Of a stretch of 64,000 bases of DNA, positions 9,435-24,400 are shown piece after piece (position 1 is the stretch's first letter; each line of letters opens with the position of its first letter). Origin of the DNA: Siphonodentalium dalli. Its lineage: Eukaryota; Mollusca; Scaphopoda; Gadilida; Siphonodentaliidae. Location of the stretch: the NCBI GenBank assembly GCA_032622095.1, contig CP136061.1, positions 194,686,369 through 194,750,368 of the forward strand, written 5' to 3'. The notes beneath the pieces were generated by a model. The model worked only from the letters and a program-made list of their open reading frames with translations, ran no database searches and had not been told where the DNA came from. The translations under genes and the position numbers were made by a program.

Positions 9435-12400
9435 CTATTGAAAAAAACGGAAACAGTGCACATTCAATCAGAGGTTTTCTAAGAGCTAATATAACACACA
9501 AACAATAATTTTGCCATCGATTATATTTAGAGGTTATTACTTGGTTATAAAGTCAAGTCACCAAAGTTAACAGGTTGCTCTTTTTTCTTATTACATGGTT
9601 ATAGCAACATATATTAAAGGTACTCAATCCGATTAATCACCCCTCAATGACCATTTCTTTTGCTTATGCACAAGAAATAACTCTTGTTTCTATTAAGGTT
9701 GTGCAGCTGTAGTCGAAAAAGTTTGATGACAATTACATTGCGCGTTATAGCAATTTGTTTTCAAACTTTCCGGTATTAACCCATAACCATAATCGAAACA
9801 TGATTTATTTCATAAATATATTGACATCTTTTGTTTGGCAAAAACTATATATACTGAAATTTAATTTTGCCATCGTAATATTGCATGATATCGTAACACT
9901 AGGCTATATAGATATAAACACTGAACCACACATTTTTCAGGACCAACAATACTTTGTAATAGCATAGTTATGCAATACGATTTGCTACTGCGTGTGCTCT
10001 GTAGTTATTTGGGCCAGTTTGGCACGAAATCCAAATTTGATAAAGAAAAGGATTGTGGGAAGGCATTATTTTTACTAAATGTGTTACAGAAACAATTTCC
10101 ACTTATAGGGGTACTACACACTAAATCCTGCCATTTATGGGACCATCTCCTATTATAATCAACATAATATATGCAACAAATGAATGAATTTGAGCCATGG
10201 ACGAGTGAAAAATACGCGCATGTGCTCTATGAAAGATGTAAACAACATGGTAATTATATTGATAATACTTACTCATTTTTATTTTTAATTACCATGTTAT
10301 AGTTACCATGTTGTTTTGTGTGATTTGCCTTTAATAAATAACACGGGGCCAAAATTATAAAGCAAAGGCACGGTTGTTTTTAAATGTTATAATGGTATGT
10401 GCTCAAATCGAAATATTGTATTTCATCGAAATTAAAGAGCATTTATGCATTTTTATCGAGGCCACAGAGGACATTTAAGGAATTAAAGTAGTTGCCAACA
10501 TGTAGTATGCTTTCGAGTAGAAACAATAGACAGCTCACCAATATGTTGTCAGGCTTCAAATCTCGATGAACGAGCCCCTTATTGTGGAGATACTGGAGTC
10601 CATCGCACATCTGGACGATGAGGCCGGCGATCTCCCTGGTGCTGGAATCCTGAGCTGGGCTGGCAGGAAGCGTTCCAGGGCACTGCCAGTTGGAAGTTTT
10701 CTTTATCATATGCTTCAGCGTGCTATCACAATACTCCAGAATCATTATCCATCTCATTTGTCCTCGATCTATGTCCAACGTTGAACCGAAGTATTTCACA
10801 ATATTGTGATGGTCCAGATCCCTAGAATTGAGAAACAACCCGTGGACAGAGATGCAAATACAATTTTCAGTTTTGAACCAGGAACCAGTCAATATACAAC
10901 AACAGACATTGCGTGCGCGCAAATAAACAGACATGGCAGTCACAGAAACAACGACATACGACAGCTATAGATAGTTACGGTGGCTGATTTAGGACATCCG
11001 AAATATTTTTGTTAACTCTTATAAGGAGATACGACACTTCAAATCACTTATAACCCCCGGGGAGGCACGGATAGGGGCGGATTTCGAATCAGAAACCAGT
11101 TTGTTGTTGTTAAAGTAACTCTCAATCTGTCCGTGTGAGGGGGTGCATGATTTGGGCTCGAGACAATTGGCTGCTCGCCTACCAGACCCCCACGTCAAAT
11201 GACTTTTACCCCGAGGAGAGGGATCGAGAGGGCCGGATTTCGAATAGGATTCGGAATAGTACGCCAGAAACCAATTCGCAAATTATCGTAATGGCTGTCG
11301 TTATGTTGGCCGGGGATGTGCAGGACGGTTTTGCTATTCGATTTGGGCTCAAGTATATATAACTGCGCCCCTCTGTATAGAGCCTTACTCCCCGGTAGGG
11401 GTGCAGCAAAGGGGCCGTGTGGGTGTCGGAAGCTGAATGTGGCACTGGGTATGGGCATTGTGAGTTATACTGTAACAACAACGAACTGGTTTCTAACACC
11501 CAATTCGCGTTCCAGAAACGGGTACCCATTTGCATTCCAGAAACCTATTCGAAATCCGGCCCTATCGGTGCCTCACAGGGAGTCATTTATATAAGTGATT
11601 TGAAGTGGGGATCGGGTAGATAATATGCGGATCGACGTGAACCCAAATTTCCACCCCTCCCACGGACAGACTAAGTGTTACTGTGAGAACAACGAACAGG
11701 TTTCTGACGCCCAATTCGCGTTCCAGAAACCTATTCGAAATACGCCCATATCGGTACCTCCCCGGGGGTCATAAGTGATTTGGAATGGGGGTTGGGTAGA
11801 TAATCTACGGATCGACCAGAACCCAAATGTTCCACCCCTACCACCATCAGGTTTGGATTAATTAAGAAAACAACGAACTGGATTCTGGCTACAAATTGGC
11901 TTTCCAGAAACCTATTCAATATCAGAAACGCTCTTCATGGTCCCTCTCATTTTTTTGGGGTTAATTTTCTCAACAGGGTGGTGTTTCTGTGTGTTTTTGG
12001 TGCTCATACCCAGTGGTACATTCAGCTGCCGACACCTCCGCGGCCCCTCTCCTGCACCCCTCCCCGGATCCTCCCGGGGAGTAAAGGCTCTATACAGAGG
12101 GGCGCAGTTAGATTTGCAGTTAGATTATAGTTTACCCGTCGTGAACCTCCACGATCAACATGACACCATATAACGGCAATTACGTGAATTTGCGAACAGG
12201 ACTGGTGTCTGGGGTACTGTTCAGAAACCTATTCGAAATCCGTCCTTCCCGGTCATTCTCCGGGGGCTATAAGTAATCTGACGTGGGGATAGGATAGATG
12301 AGCCGCCAATGGTCCAGACCCCAAATCATGCACCCCTAGCTCCAACAGACAGATTGAGAATTACTGCAAAAACAACGAACTAAATCCTAAACCTCCCCCG

Positions 12401-15400
12401 TCTACCGTAATGAGATATTCCAATGTTATGTTTACGTGTTGAACTGGGTACTGGGTACCGCGGTAATGGTTTCTAACTTCACACACCTGTTCCATATATA
12501 TATATACCAGATATCTCGTTACACCGACTTAGTTTCTCGTTATAACGACTTATAGTTTCTCATTATAACGACTTAGTTTCTCGTTATAACGACTTAGTTT
12601 CTCGTTATAACGAGAAAGTTTCTCGTTATAACGAGATAGTATCTCGTTATAACGAGATTAGTAAGTCGTTATAACGAGATCGTGTCTCGTTATAACGAGA
12701 TAAAAAAAATATTTCGGATGTCCTAAATCAGCCACCGTAGATAGCAATTTAATTCACTATGAAATTATATCAACTTTGAGACGAAAATTTGTTATTAAAA
12801 TGTACTTTTGCTCCCATAAATTAGAAACTTATAGTTGTTCCCGAATTACGTGCATTAGACGACTGGTCGTTTTCCCAATCGAGTCAGCCGCTCGATGATT
12901 CAGAGTAACCTGACAATTTCTGCTTTTCTAATCGGTCAGAGAGATTCCAGTGAGTAATACACAACTGATGGTATAGCATATGATTATATGTGATTGTATA
13001 TCATATTAAAAAGGTGTAACTATATTTTTAATGGCTAACAGCAGTGGTGAAATGGACAGAACTAACGTTGGATTTGTCGTTATCCTGTGGTTTTATAGGT
13101 AACATACAAGAGCTGATGGAGGTCCTTGTCGCCAGGCTCCGGTCACATTATTTTGTAGTCAGCTCATCAAATCGCCCACAAATGTGGTCTAGCAGCTTTT
13201 CGCCAGCGATAACTTACATTAATGCCCAAAGTAATTGACCACTTAACCACAGCAGAATTATGGGTAATTTTTCAGGATTTAGTCGGAAATATGGCTTGTT
13301 GCCATTCATCGGAAAGCTAGGCTTGTTGCCATTCATCGGAAAGCTCTAGCTTTCCGATGAATGGCAACAAGCCATATTTCCGACTAATTTCTGAAAAATT
13401 ACCCATAATTCTGCTGTGGTTAAGCGGTCAATTACTTTAGGCATTACTGTACTTTTTCACATTTTCGCATAGAAACACACCATGCAGTGTTAATACTTTA
13501 AAGTGACTCCGCTGGGCGCCCAGTGAATCAACTTGCTCAAAGCAGATATTTTAATTAATTTTGTATCAAAATTACCAGCACACAACGTCATTATATCACA
13601 TAAATCAAATATAGTGACTCTCGTTAGCGAAATCATTCTCGTTCGTTTATCGGCGATTTGTTCGGGACGAATGGCGGACTGATTGTTTATATTTTTGCGT
13701 ATAATTCAGATATTGTGTTTCATATACGAAAGGGTACATCCATTTTTGTTGAATTTTTCGACATTACTGATACATTCTTCACATGGGTGTAGTGATTGAG
13801 TCGTAATATATAGTCTAAAGGTACTCAACCCGTAACGAGGGTCCCCATCTCAACAGATTCCAACAACAACAATCCGATCAGAGGGTCCTATATTACTATT
13901 TCTTTGGCTTTGGGGGTAAAAAATATTTGATTCGAGTCGAGGAACCCATCAAACAAAGCTCAGAGTTATTAGATATTGATTTTTCACATTTGTTATGTTC
14001 TCGAGATGAGTACTAATAACTGCCGTAATCTGCTCTGGATGTGTACTCCAAATCTATTCAAACAGACAAGGATGAATAACTCTAAAATCAAGTGGTAATT
14101 TTAACGCAATTTTGACTGAGTTCTGGGCCAGATAGTATTCCCGATAATGAAAAATAATAGATTTCTAAAATCGATATCTAACAAATCTGAGCTTTGATGG
14201 GTGACTTCCTCGACTCGAATCAAATATTTTTGACCCCCGAAGCCATTGAAATAGTAATTGAGAGGAGTTTTATCGGGTTGAGTACCTTTAAAGTATAGTA
14301 AAATAAGCACATAATATGTCTTTAAGCAGATGAAAAATCTACAGGGTTGCAGAGATTTGTATATTATAGTTATATAGAATCGAAGTCGCATAGCGCGGAA
14401 ATGCGAAAGAAAAAAATGATGTTGGTTCTAGAAATGACACGTCTTTCAACTCATATACTAATTCTCTGGATAGTGTCGTTGACTCCACCGCAACCTTCCT
14501 CTTGTTCGCAATCAAAGGAATTGGACATACCAGTTTTGGTAACTAATGGCTTTGCTTGTCGCTCATTATTGCTCGAAATCCGAAATCGTTCTCTAAAAAT
14601 GTATTGATGCAATTTATTTCTGGAATTAATGCTTAGTCACACGTAGTACAACTTAAACACTTATAGTCTGGTCGATAAACTAAAATTTTAGGGTCAACCT
14701 AGAAAAAATTTGGACTAAGTTGGTTTTTATATCATTTTGAAGAGGAAGCTCTCCTCTATAACATATCCAAAATCCGCTAAAATCCGCTTTGAGCAATTTT
14801 TGTAATTCAAGATGGCGTCCAAGATGGCTGCCATTTTCCTATAAGTCAGCCCGATGCAATTATAGTGAGAACATCTTGTCATATGTATACACTTGTATAC
14901 ATTTTTGTGAAGCTATAACATAACGCCATCTTTATGTGCCACAATTGAAACTTCCCGTCCAAGATGGCCGCCAAAATTGCGACCGGAAGTGGAATTCATA
15001 CGTTTTTACTAATACTTTTAAGATAAGTTTCTGAGGTCTTGAACTGGTTGAGAATTGTGACTCTATTTTGTATATATAGCATGTTAACTGACCATTGGAA
15101 CAATGAAATATGCTGTTCGTGGGGGTCCACACCCTTCCGATCACTCAAAAATTCGATTTTACAAAACGCGGTATAACATTTTACAAAAGATCCCCTTTGT
15201 GATTCTGGTCACATTTCACCAAGAAGTGGGAAGAACTGTGCAATGTAAGTGATCCATTCTATATCTTATTGATATTCGAACTCAATGGTACCAAAATTGT
15301 CACTTTGGCTCAAAATGGCTGTCAAAATGGCCGCCAAAATATGGAAAAATGTTAATTATTATCCCAACGTGCCATGCAACCGCTTACAAGTTATGGTGAT

Positions 15401-18400
15401 GTACACAAATGGCTATTCCGTATTATATACATTGAATACCAACATTTCTTATGCACCTTGATTAATTTTTACTATTTACCATTCTGAAATCACCAGAATT
15501 ATGGGATTTTTCTATCACAAACAGCATCAAACTCGGCAAAAAATCACTATCTTTAGTATCAAAGGTTCTTTTTATTTTGATATGCCTTAAATATGACATA
15601 GTGTGGTGTTTTAGACAATATTACTCAAGATTACATGCAAAATGGCAACCAAATTTAGTAAAAAGTTTATATTCCGAACATTATTCTCGGCTGTTCCGAA
15701 ATGGTAGCAAATTGTGACTCACTTGGTTATTAAAGATGCTACTTAATCAATGGACAACTTAATCTTATATTATGGTTGTCCCAAAACCTTATGGGGCACG
15801 ACAAATTAATTTTAAGGGATGCAGTATGAATTTTGCCGAACACCTCTTTTGGGATTATGTCCATGTTTTTTACGGAAACGGACGGAACGTTGAACCTGAA
15901 CTGACAGGTATCATATTATGTGGCTACTCTGGCCCATTAGCATCAAAATTGATTAACTTATAAACTATTGTCAGGAAAACCGTTTTCTTCACATTGCATA
16001 TAAAACGCAATTAATGTGGAGAACACTATGCTATTACCTCTATCGATTAACATATCCTTGAGTTATTGTGGAAAGTGATAGTCACACAAAGGTGCACCAG
16101 TACAAATCACACATGAGCATGCAGTCACTCCATATATACATACATGAATACCACGTAAATGGCCATGTGCCACTCGCTGTATAGACATACACCTCACCCA
16201 TTACCATACAGCCACAATTGGGTTTACCCATACACCAACGCATGGTCATATAGCCGTGAATAACATTGCAGACACACCAGGTATACTCCCACACATCACA
16301 TGACCTGTATACATATTCACTACATACATGAACACAAAGTAACCTCTTGTATACCTATTCGCCTAACCATAGGCCATACAGTCACTCCATGTATATGTAT
16401 TTGCCACATGCATAGCTATACAGCCACTAAATATATACATATACACCTCACCGATGACCATACAGTCACTCCATACCTGTTCGCTACATCCATTGTTATA
16501 TATTACTTCTTGTATATCTATTTGCCCCACCAGTGGTCATACAGTCTCACTCCCTGTATATATACATATTTGCGACACCCATGGCCATATAGCCACTCAA
16601 GATATACATATACACCCAACCCAAAACCATAGAGTCACTCTAGGTATATACATATAACCCCACAAAAGTGGCCTTACAGCCCTTCTAGATATATCAATGT
16701 CTCGTACCGCGCATACGGCCATTCATACACTCCAGACTTGCATATACACCTGACCCATGACATTTTAGCTTCTCGCTGTATACGCATAAACCAGATTCGT
16801 GATCATAGTCACTCCTTGTATATCAATTCACCCCACCATTAATTTTGTCATACTGTCAATCCCCATATACATATGTACATATTGGCCGTGCCATGGCCAT
16901 GTAGTCACTCATGATATACATATACACCTCACCCATGACACAGCGTCACTCCAGGTGTGTATATATACCTCACCAATGGCCATACAACCCTTAGATATAC
17001 CAATACCCCGCACACACGGCCATTCGTACACGTCAGACTTGCATATACAGCTCAATCGTGACAATTCAGCCACTCGCTGTATACATATACACCCTCTCCA
17101 CGAGCATTCAGCTAGTTACTGTATTCTTGTACACACCACCAAAGACAATACAATAGTACATATTAACATATACATCCCATCCATCACCATGAGGTTGCTC
17201 TCTATATACACTAGCCGCCAATGGCCATCAAAGTGTACTCCAGGTATGCATATACACTTCAACAATGACCGTGCAGTCATTCCGTGTATACATATACACA
17301 TTGCCCATAACCACACAACCACACCCTATTTATACATACACCCATCCATTACCATACATCCAACATGTATATACATATACACCCGCCCATGACAATACAT
17401 CCACCCAATGTACATATGTACAGCCCACCACTGACCACACAATCACTCCATGTATACATACAGGACAGTGTAGCTGCTCTCGTTATGACCATACACCACT
17501 TCAATGACCAGACAGCCACTCACTGTAAACATGTTCACATCACACATCAGCATACAGCTACTCCTTATATACATCTCACTATGGACATCCCATCCATGAC
17601 CATATAGTCACACATTGTATAACTATTCACACCATTCATGAATACAATAGTTCCATGTATACCTACTCACATCGCCTATGACCAGACAATCAACAGACAT
17701 ACACACTGTATTAAGTTGATCAATGTTGATGCTAATGGACCAGAATAGCCACTTAATATGATCCATCTCAGTTCGGTTTCAACGTTCTGCCCATTTCCGT
17801 TCAAAAACAAGGAAGCTTTACGCAAAATCCATATTGCATTCATCAAAATGAATTTGTCATGACTCGTAGGGTACTGGGGCAATCAGAATAGAACATTTAG
17901 TTGATTAAGTAGCACGTGAGTCACAATTGATTATGTATACATATACACCACGTATATACACATATGTTTATGTATATCATAATGTTTACCAAACTTGGTT
18001 GCCATTTTGGAAGCCATCTTGAGTAATTTTGTCTAACACAACTCAGTGTGACACATGTAACACATATCAAAACAATAAACATCTTTGATACCAAACATAG
18101 TTCCATTTTACTTTCAAAATATGGCTCAAACCTGAACAGCGATTTTTTTGCTGATTTTGATATCAGGATTGTGACAGAAAATTTCGAATAATTCTGGTAA
18201 TTTCAGTGGTTTAAATAGTAACAAAATACCAAAGGTGCATCAGAAATGTTGGTACTCAAGCTATATAAGACATACTAGTCAACTGTGTGCATCACCCTAA
18301 CTTGTAAGCGGTTGCGTGGCACGCTGGGATAATAATTAACATTTTCCATATTTTGGTGGCCATATTGGCAGCCAGTTTGAGCCAAAGTGACAATTTTGGT

Positions 18401-21400
18401 ACCTTTGAATTCGAATATCAATAAGATATAGAATGGATCAGTTACATTGCACAGTTCTTCCCACTTCTTGATGAAATATGATTAGAATCTTGGGGATCTT
18501 TTGTGAAATGTTATACCGCGTTTTGTAAAATCGATTTTTTGAGTGACCAGAAGGGGTGTGGACCTCACGAATAGCATATTTCATTGCTCCAATTGTCATT
18601 TATACAAAATAAAGCCAAAATTCTCAACCAGTTCCAAACCACGGACACTTATCTTAAAGATATTATTAAAAAACGTAAAATATCCACTTCCGGTCGCCAT
18701 TTTAGCGGCCATCTTGGACGGGGAGTTCCAATTTTGGCACATAAAGATGGCGTTATGTCTTAGCTTCACAAAAATGTATACATGTGTATATATATGACAA
18801 GATGTTCTCACTATAATTGCATCAAGCTGACTTATATGAAAATGGCAGCCATCTTGGACGCCATCTTGAATTACAAAAAATGCTCAAAGCGGATTTTAGC
18901 GGATTTTGGATATGTTATGGAGGATATATTCCTCTTCAAAATGATATACAAACCAACTTAGTCCAATTTTTTTCTAGGTCAAACCTTTTATCGACCAGAC
19001 TATTAAACACTTGCGTGCGATATAGCATCAGTTGACTGATACGCTATACGGTATTTATAATGTCTAACCACTTACATGTGATATAGCTTTCACTATGAAA
19101 GTTGTATGGGCAAGAATGCCAAAACATACATGCACCTAATTCTCCAGACTATACCTGCTCACGCGACATTTCATCCGCAGAGCAATTTTGAATATAGTAG
19201 TCTCTCCTTCAGCATTGAGACAATACGTACTCTATCCACATGCGTGCAATATTGCATCAGTCCACCGTTGTTCTATGTTAAATTTACTCTAACCTCTTAC
19301 GTGTGATATGGCATCAATCCACCGCAAATAATGTCATAGATTTAGTTCCACTGCCTCACTATCTGAATTATATTCCATCCACAACATGCTATTATCTATC
19401 TACTGCTATATTTCTCATACGTGCAAGCGACTCATTGGGAGGAACAAAAACAACTTACTTATAACCAGCGTCATAGCGGTAATCGCATTACGAACTTATT
19501 CAGTAGAACTAGGAAACAAAGTAGCTCTTTCTTAATCACAGTAACATACACTGACTAATTTATTTCCAGTTTCTTTAATAGACCATTTTCCTGTGATATA
19601 TGCATCATTCTGAATTCGATGTCTGAAACCTTTGCTAATTTCACTCGATACGGTAATATGACGTCACACATTCTCAAAATCTTATACTCAACTTTGATGT
19701 CCAGTAAATATTTTATTTGGAAGTTTTATTTCGCTCGATCACACGCATATGATATTGCTAATTTATTTCCAGTTTCTTAAATGGGCCATTTTCACGTGAT
19801 ATATGCCTAAAACCCTTGTCTAATTTCACCCGAGAAGGTAATATAACGACACACATTCTCAAGTTCCAATACTCAACATTGATGTCCAGTAAATATTTTA
19901 TTTGGAAATTTTATTTCGCTCGATCACACGCATGTGATATTGCTAATCAGGTTTTAAAAGGGCAACTGACATTTGGGAACCTCTATGTATGCCTTCCCAT
20001 TTCTAAATTCTTTAGATTATCACCGACCTCACTAACACTTGAAACTTGAAAATGTCAGAACCCGACCGCATGCGTGTGACATGACGTAAACACTGTAAGA
20101 TTAATATTGTGATTAGTATTGTGATTAGAATAACATTTGCATGCATATTTATATAACATGTATATATTTGTCATTTGTATATATGCTCTCCTAAATTGAG
20201 GAGGTTAACAATAAACTACTACTACTTCTCGATTACTATTCATAGAATGAACGGATGCCTATGGGCGGCCATTCGGTCGGAAATTACATGAAATAAAAGT
20301 TAATGGTGGTTTATGAAAACAATTACAATCTATTTCAAACCAATAGTCTCCATTTTCAAACCAATAGTCGTTCTTGGATTCAATAAGAGACAATTCCGTT
20401 TTAATAGATATAGATTCATAATCAATGTTGACCAATGCAAAAATTAATGTTCTATTTTAATTTAATAGTATTCATTGTTCAACTAATATATAATAGCAAA
20501 CAATCAGTACAGCCATCGCATATTCAATAAACGTACATTCCGTTCAATAGCCATATTTTCTTAATCAATAGACATATTTCAAACCAATAGACGATTTCCC
20601 ATGATAAATGATTATCGTTATCAAACTAATAGACCTTAATGTCATTCTTATATTTAATAGATATAAATTATCACCAATGCACAATTAATGACGTTCTAGT
20701 TCAGTTCAATAGGTTTCATATTCGAATCAATATCTAACAGCGAAATAAAAAACTATTTCGGTAATGATCCAATTTGTCAAACCAATGAATATGAATGTAA
20801 AATTAATAACTAAAACACGAATTAACGCTAGAGGTCTCTGGTGGCTATGTTGGAAGAAACTTTATTCATGTAACGTCAGAAATATATAAATAAACATGGG
20901 AATTCCCATTGTCATGTCTGTGTGACGGTTTGCAGTAGGTCCCTATTTGAGGACCTCCATTTGCGGAAGTCCCCGAATTCGCGGAGTTCCCCTAACATGG
21001 GCGAAATATGTTGATTTTAATGAGGGAACGGGTGCGTATATGCCAATTGATACGTATTTTAAACAAATAACGACACGATCATCATAATAGTGGTTTGTTC
21101 TATCAATTATATGCGCCGAGTTCACTTGGTGCAAATCAAACGACGATAAATATTCACTATATAGATCTATATGTCCTCGTATGCCAGAAGGACTCCTTAA
21201 ATTTGTGAATAAGATGAAGAATATTTATTAGCTGTTATTTATTAAGTCAATCAAATAATATTATTAATTAGCTAGCGCCTATATATATACTCCCGGATAT
21301 TGCTGCGTGGGTGTCCTGATCACGCAAATTAAATCGCGGAGTTCCCTCAACTCGCATTCATAATTCACGGAGTTCCTTCTAAATTGGCAAAACGAACAAC

Positions 21401-24400
21401 TTTAAAGAGGGAAAGTGGTGTATACAGGGTATATTTAAGACAAATCCAACGAATAATAAATAATAATAGTTTTATCCATCAATTATATTCTCGAATATTC
21501 CTTTGCGGAGATTGAATATTATATCACGATAACAAATTTGCGGAAGTCCCCATATATAATACGTGTCCATGCATGCCCGGAGGTCCCATTATAATTTGTG
21601 AATAGGATGAAGAATATTTATGTTTTTCAGTCAATTAAATAATATTATTCATTAACTATATATAGTGCCTACATGTATACCAAGAAGAACGCTGTGTGCA
21701 TGGGTGTCGACCCCATCGCACTATTATACTAAAATACGTCTCAATTGACATATATAAGCCGAACCCCTTAAATTTGTGAATAAAATGAAACATACTGCAT
21801 AGATTTTATTCAGCCAATTAAATAATATCATTCACTAGCTAGCGCATATGTATATACTCCCACAGAATGCTGCGCGGATGTCCCCATCACGCAAATTATA
21901 TCGCGGAGATCCCTCAACTCGCATTCACAATTCGCGGAGGTACCTCTAAATTGGCACCACAAACAACTTTAAAGAAGGAAGGTGGTGTATATTAATACAT
22001 ATTCTTCAATGAATAATACATAATAATGGTTTACTTAATCAATATATTCGCGGAGGTCCCAGTGCGGACATTGAAAACGGCGATAAATAAAGCCCCCAAA
22101 GCGTTATCTAATTGAGCAGATTAAAGATTGTTACATTATTGGTTGGACCATGCAATAACTTTTAAACGGCGCCATTTTAAAACGGCAATATTTTAACAAT
22201 CTGGTTTCCGGTGCCAAAGTACCAATTTCTTCCAACCATGGTGACCTGGTAATCGTAACCCAAAGCGATCCGAACGAAGACGATCGATTTCATATACTGT
22301 GTTTTAATCTTTCAGACGAAGCATTGGGCGTTATTATGTTCTTAGCCAGGAGTTTTAGGCCACGACTGAAGCCGAAAAATGGGCTCCGTTCCCAAGGTTA
22401 CAAGGGGGAATAGTCAAGATTTTAAAATGGGCTCCGTTCCCAAGGTTACAAGGGGGAATAGTCAAGATTTTCACGCGTTCTGACCCCAAAATTCCCAAAT
22501 TCACCGAAATGTTCACTTCTTTTTGTGAATATTTTCAAGAACTCTTTTTTTCATTTGAATAAAATATGAATAAAACAATCTAAGCAATTAATTAAACTTC
22601 TCGATTGCGCTGAGCTGTACAATAAAACTACTGGTTTCTACGGTTATGTATATTCACAATTATAAGCCTCCATTCACAAAATGGAAAGCCCCCCGGAACC
22701 CTTTCCATTCAAAACGGGTACAAAAATCCCTGCTCAGTTTATTTAATTCTGCCGCTCACCTCAAAATTCTGTCCTCTAGAAGAATATCTGTCACATTTGA
22801 TTCATCCAACTTGTCTCTGCACTTCTTCACCGCGACTTGTTTTCGTCCCGTCAACCCCTTCAATTCACAAAGATAAACATCCGCGAAGCTTCCACTGCCG
22901 AGAGGGGGCGCCCTCGTGTCCCAAATAAGTTCCTTCAAACTATAGTCAAAGGTATTTAGCTTACGAACGTAAAACATGTCCAGTCTTCCCTGGAGCTTTT
23001 CGTATTGTTCATTGGCTCGAGCATACGTTGTATATAAGTTCTTTTCCTTTTCTGCGACTTCTTTGTTCAAGTTGCGCATAAGGTGCTTATCGGCCTTTAG
23101 AAAGTCTGGAATCATCTTCGCTACAGTGTCTATACCTCTAAGAATTCTGCCAAAAAACATCTGAAGACCCTTTCGAAGCTGGTCACCGACCATGATATTA
23201 TCGAGTACAATCACGGAAGCATAGGCCATACTCTCTGGCGCGTTGCTCTGACGATAGTTCTTAAAGATCCTCTTCACGTCTTTGTTATCCGTGTCCAGTG
23301 CTCCAAGACTGCTCACAGCTCCACCTATACTAGCGATGTCGGGTGAGTCGTCATCTTTTTTCCGGCCTGTGTTTTTCCACATGTTTTTCACTGGCAGCTG
23401 CTTCTTGATAGATTTGTGGAGGTCAGCAACCATTCTTGTCTCACCAGCCAGCATGACACCTACAACACACGCATCGTTATTATTTGACGAACACTTTTCG
23501 AAATTCTATCTTTGTCTCTGTTGGTTTGTCATGCGCACTTCGAATTGTTTTGAGTTCGGTAGGGAGACGTTAAAGGTACTCAACCCGTAAAGAGGGTCCC
23601 CATCTCAACAGATTCCAACAACAACAATCCGATCAGAGGGTCCTATATTACTATTTCTTTGGCTTTGGGGGTAAAAAATATTTGATTCGAGTCGAGGAAC
23701 CCATCAAACAAAGCTCAGAGTTATTAGATATTGACTTTTCAAATTTGTTATGTTCTCGAGATGAGTACTAATAACTGCCGTAATCTGCTCTGGATGTGTA
23801 CTCCAAATCTATTCAAACAGACAAGGATGAATAACTCTAAAATCAAGTGGTAATTTTAACGCAATTTTGACTGAGCTCTGGGCCAGATAGTATTCCCGAT
23901 AATGAAAAATAATAGATTTCTAAAATCGATATCTAACAAATCTGAGCTTTGATGGGTGACTTCCTCGACTCGAATCAAATATTTTTGACCCCCGAAGCCA
24001 TTGAAATAGTAATTGAGAGGAGTTTTATCGGGTTGAGTACCTTTAATATAATAGTTATAAAAAAAAATTATTGTCGCTTTTCATAACTATTTGAACCAGA
24101 ATAAATGATGAAATTATTGGATGATTAGACTGCATATTATTTTCAGTAAAATACGCAGATCCTGAATATAACAGGAATCCCGAAATAAATTTTTTTTATC
24201 CTCACAAAGGTGAGTATTTTGTACAAATGAGAAATTTAATGTATGTTCAATTACTCAACTTTTTATTATATGAGTCGGTCCCAGGAATTCCATGACTATC
24301 TACCCAAGGATGAATATCATACAACAATACAGGGAATCTGTATATATTTTAATATTCATACCATGTTATTTAAATTAATAGAATAATTCAATAATAAAAC

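Larger units (their letters stand above)
14663..19002. mobile_element. 4.3-kb Mutator-like TIR element with minisatellite core (copy 1)
   Basis: The ends read TAGTCTGGTCGATAAA and its inverse. Long diverged inverted arms cover 14663-15962 and 17707-19002, and TTAAACACTT is duplicated on both sides. Long TIRs with a 9-11-bp duplication are typical of Mutator-like (MULE) elements, so that class is inferred. The centre (about 16085-17690) is a ~42-bp minisatellite. The arms repeatedly contain AAGATGGC-type words. No transposase frame is present, so it must depend on another element. It lies in intron 8. Confidence 0.8.

Noticed and set aside
16799-17392. 197-codon Y/H/I/T-rich open frame, also at 62414-63007
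   Set aside because: It lies wholly within the 42-bp minisatellite of the MULE-like element. The open frame follows from stop-poor repeat units, and similar frames exist on the other strand.
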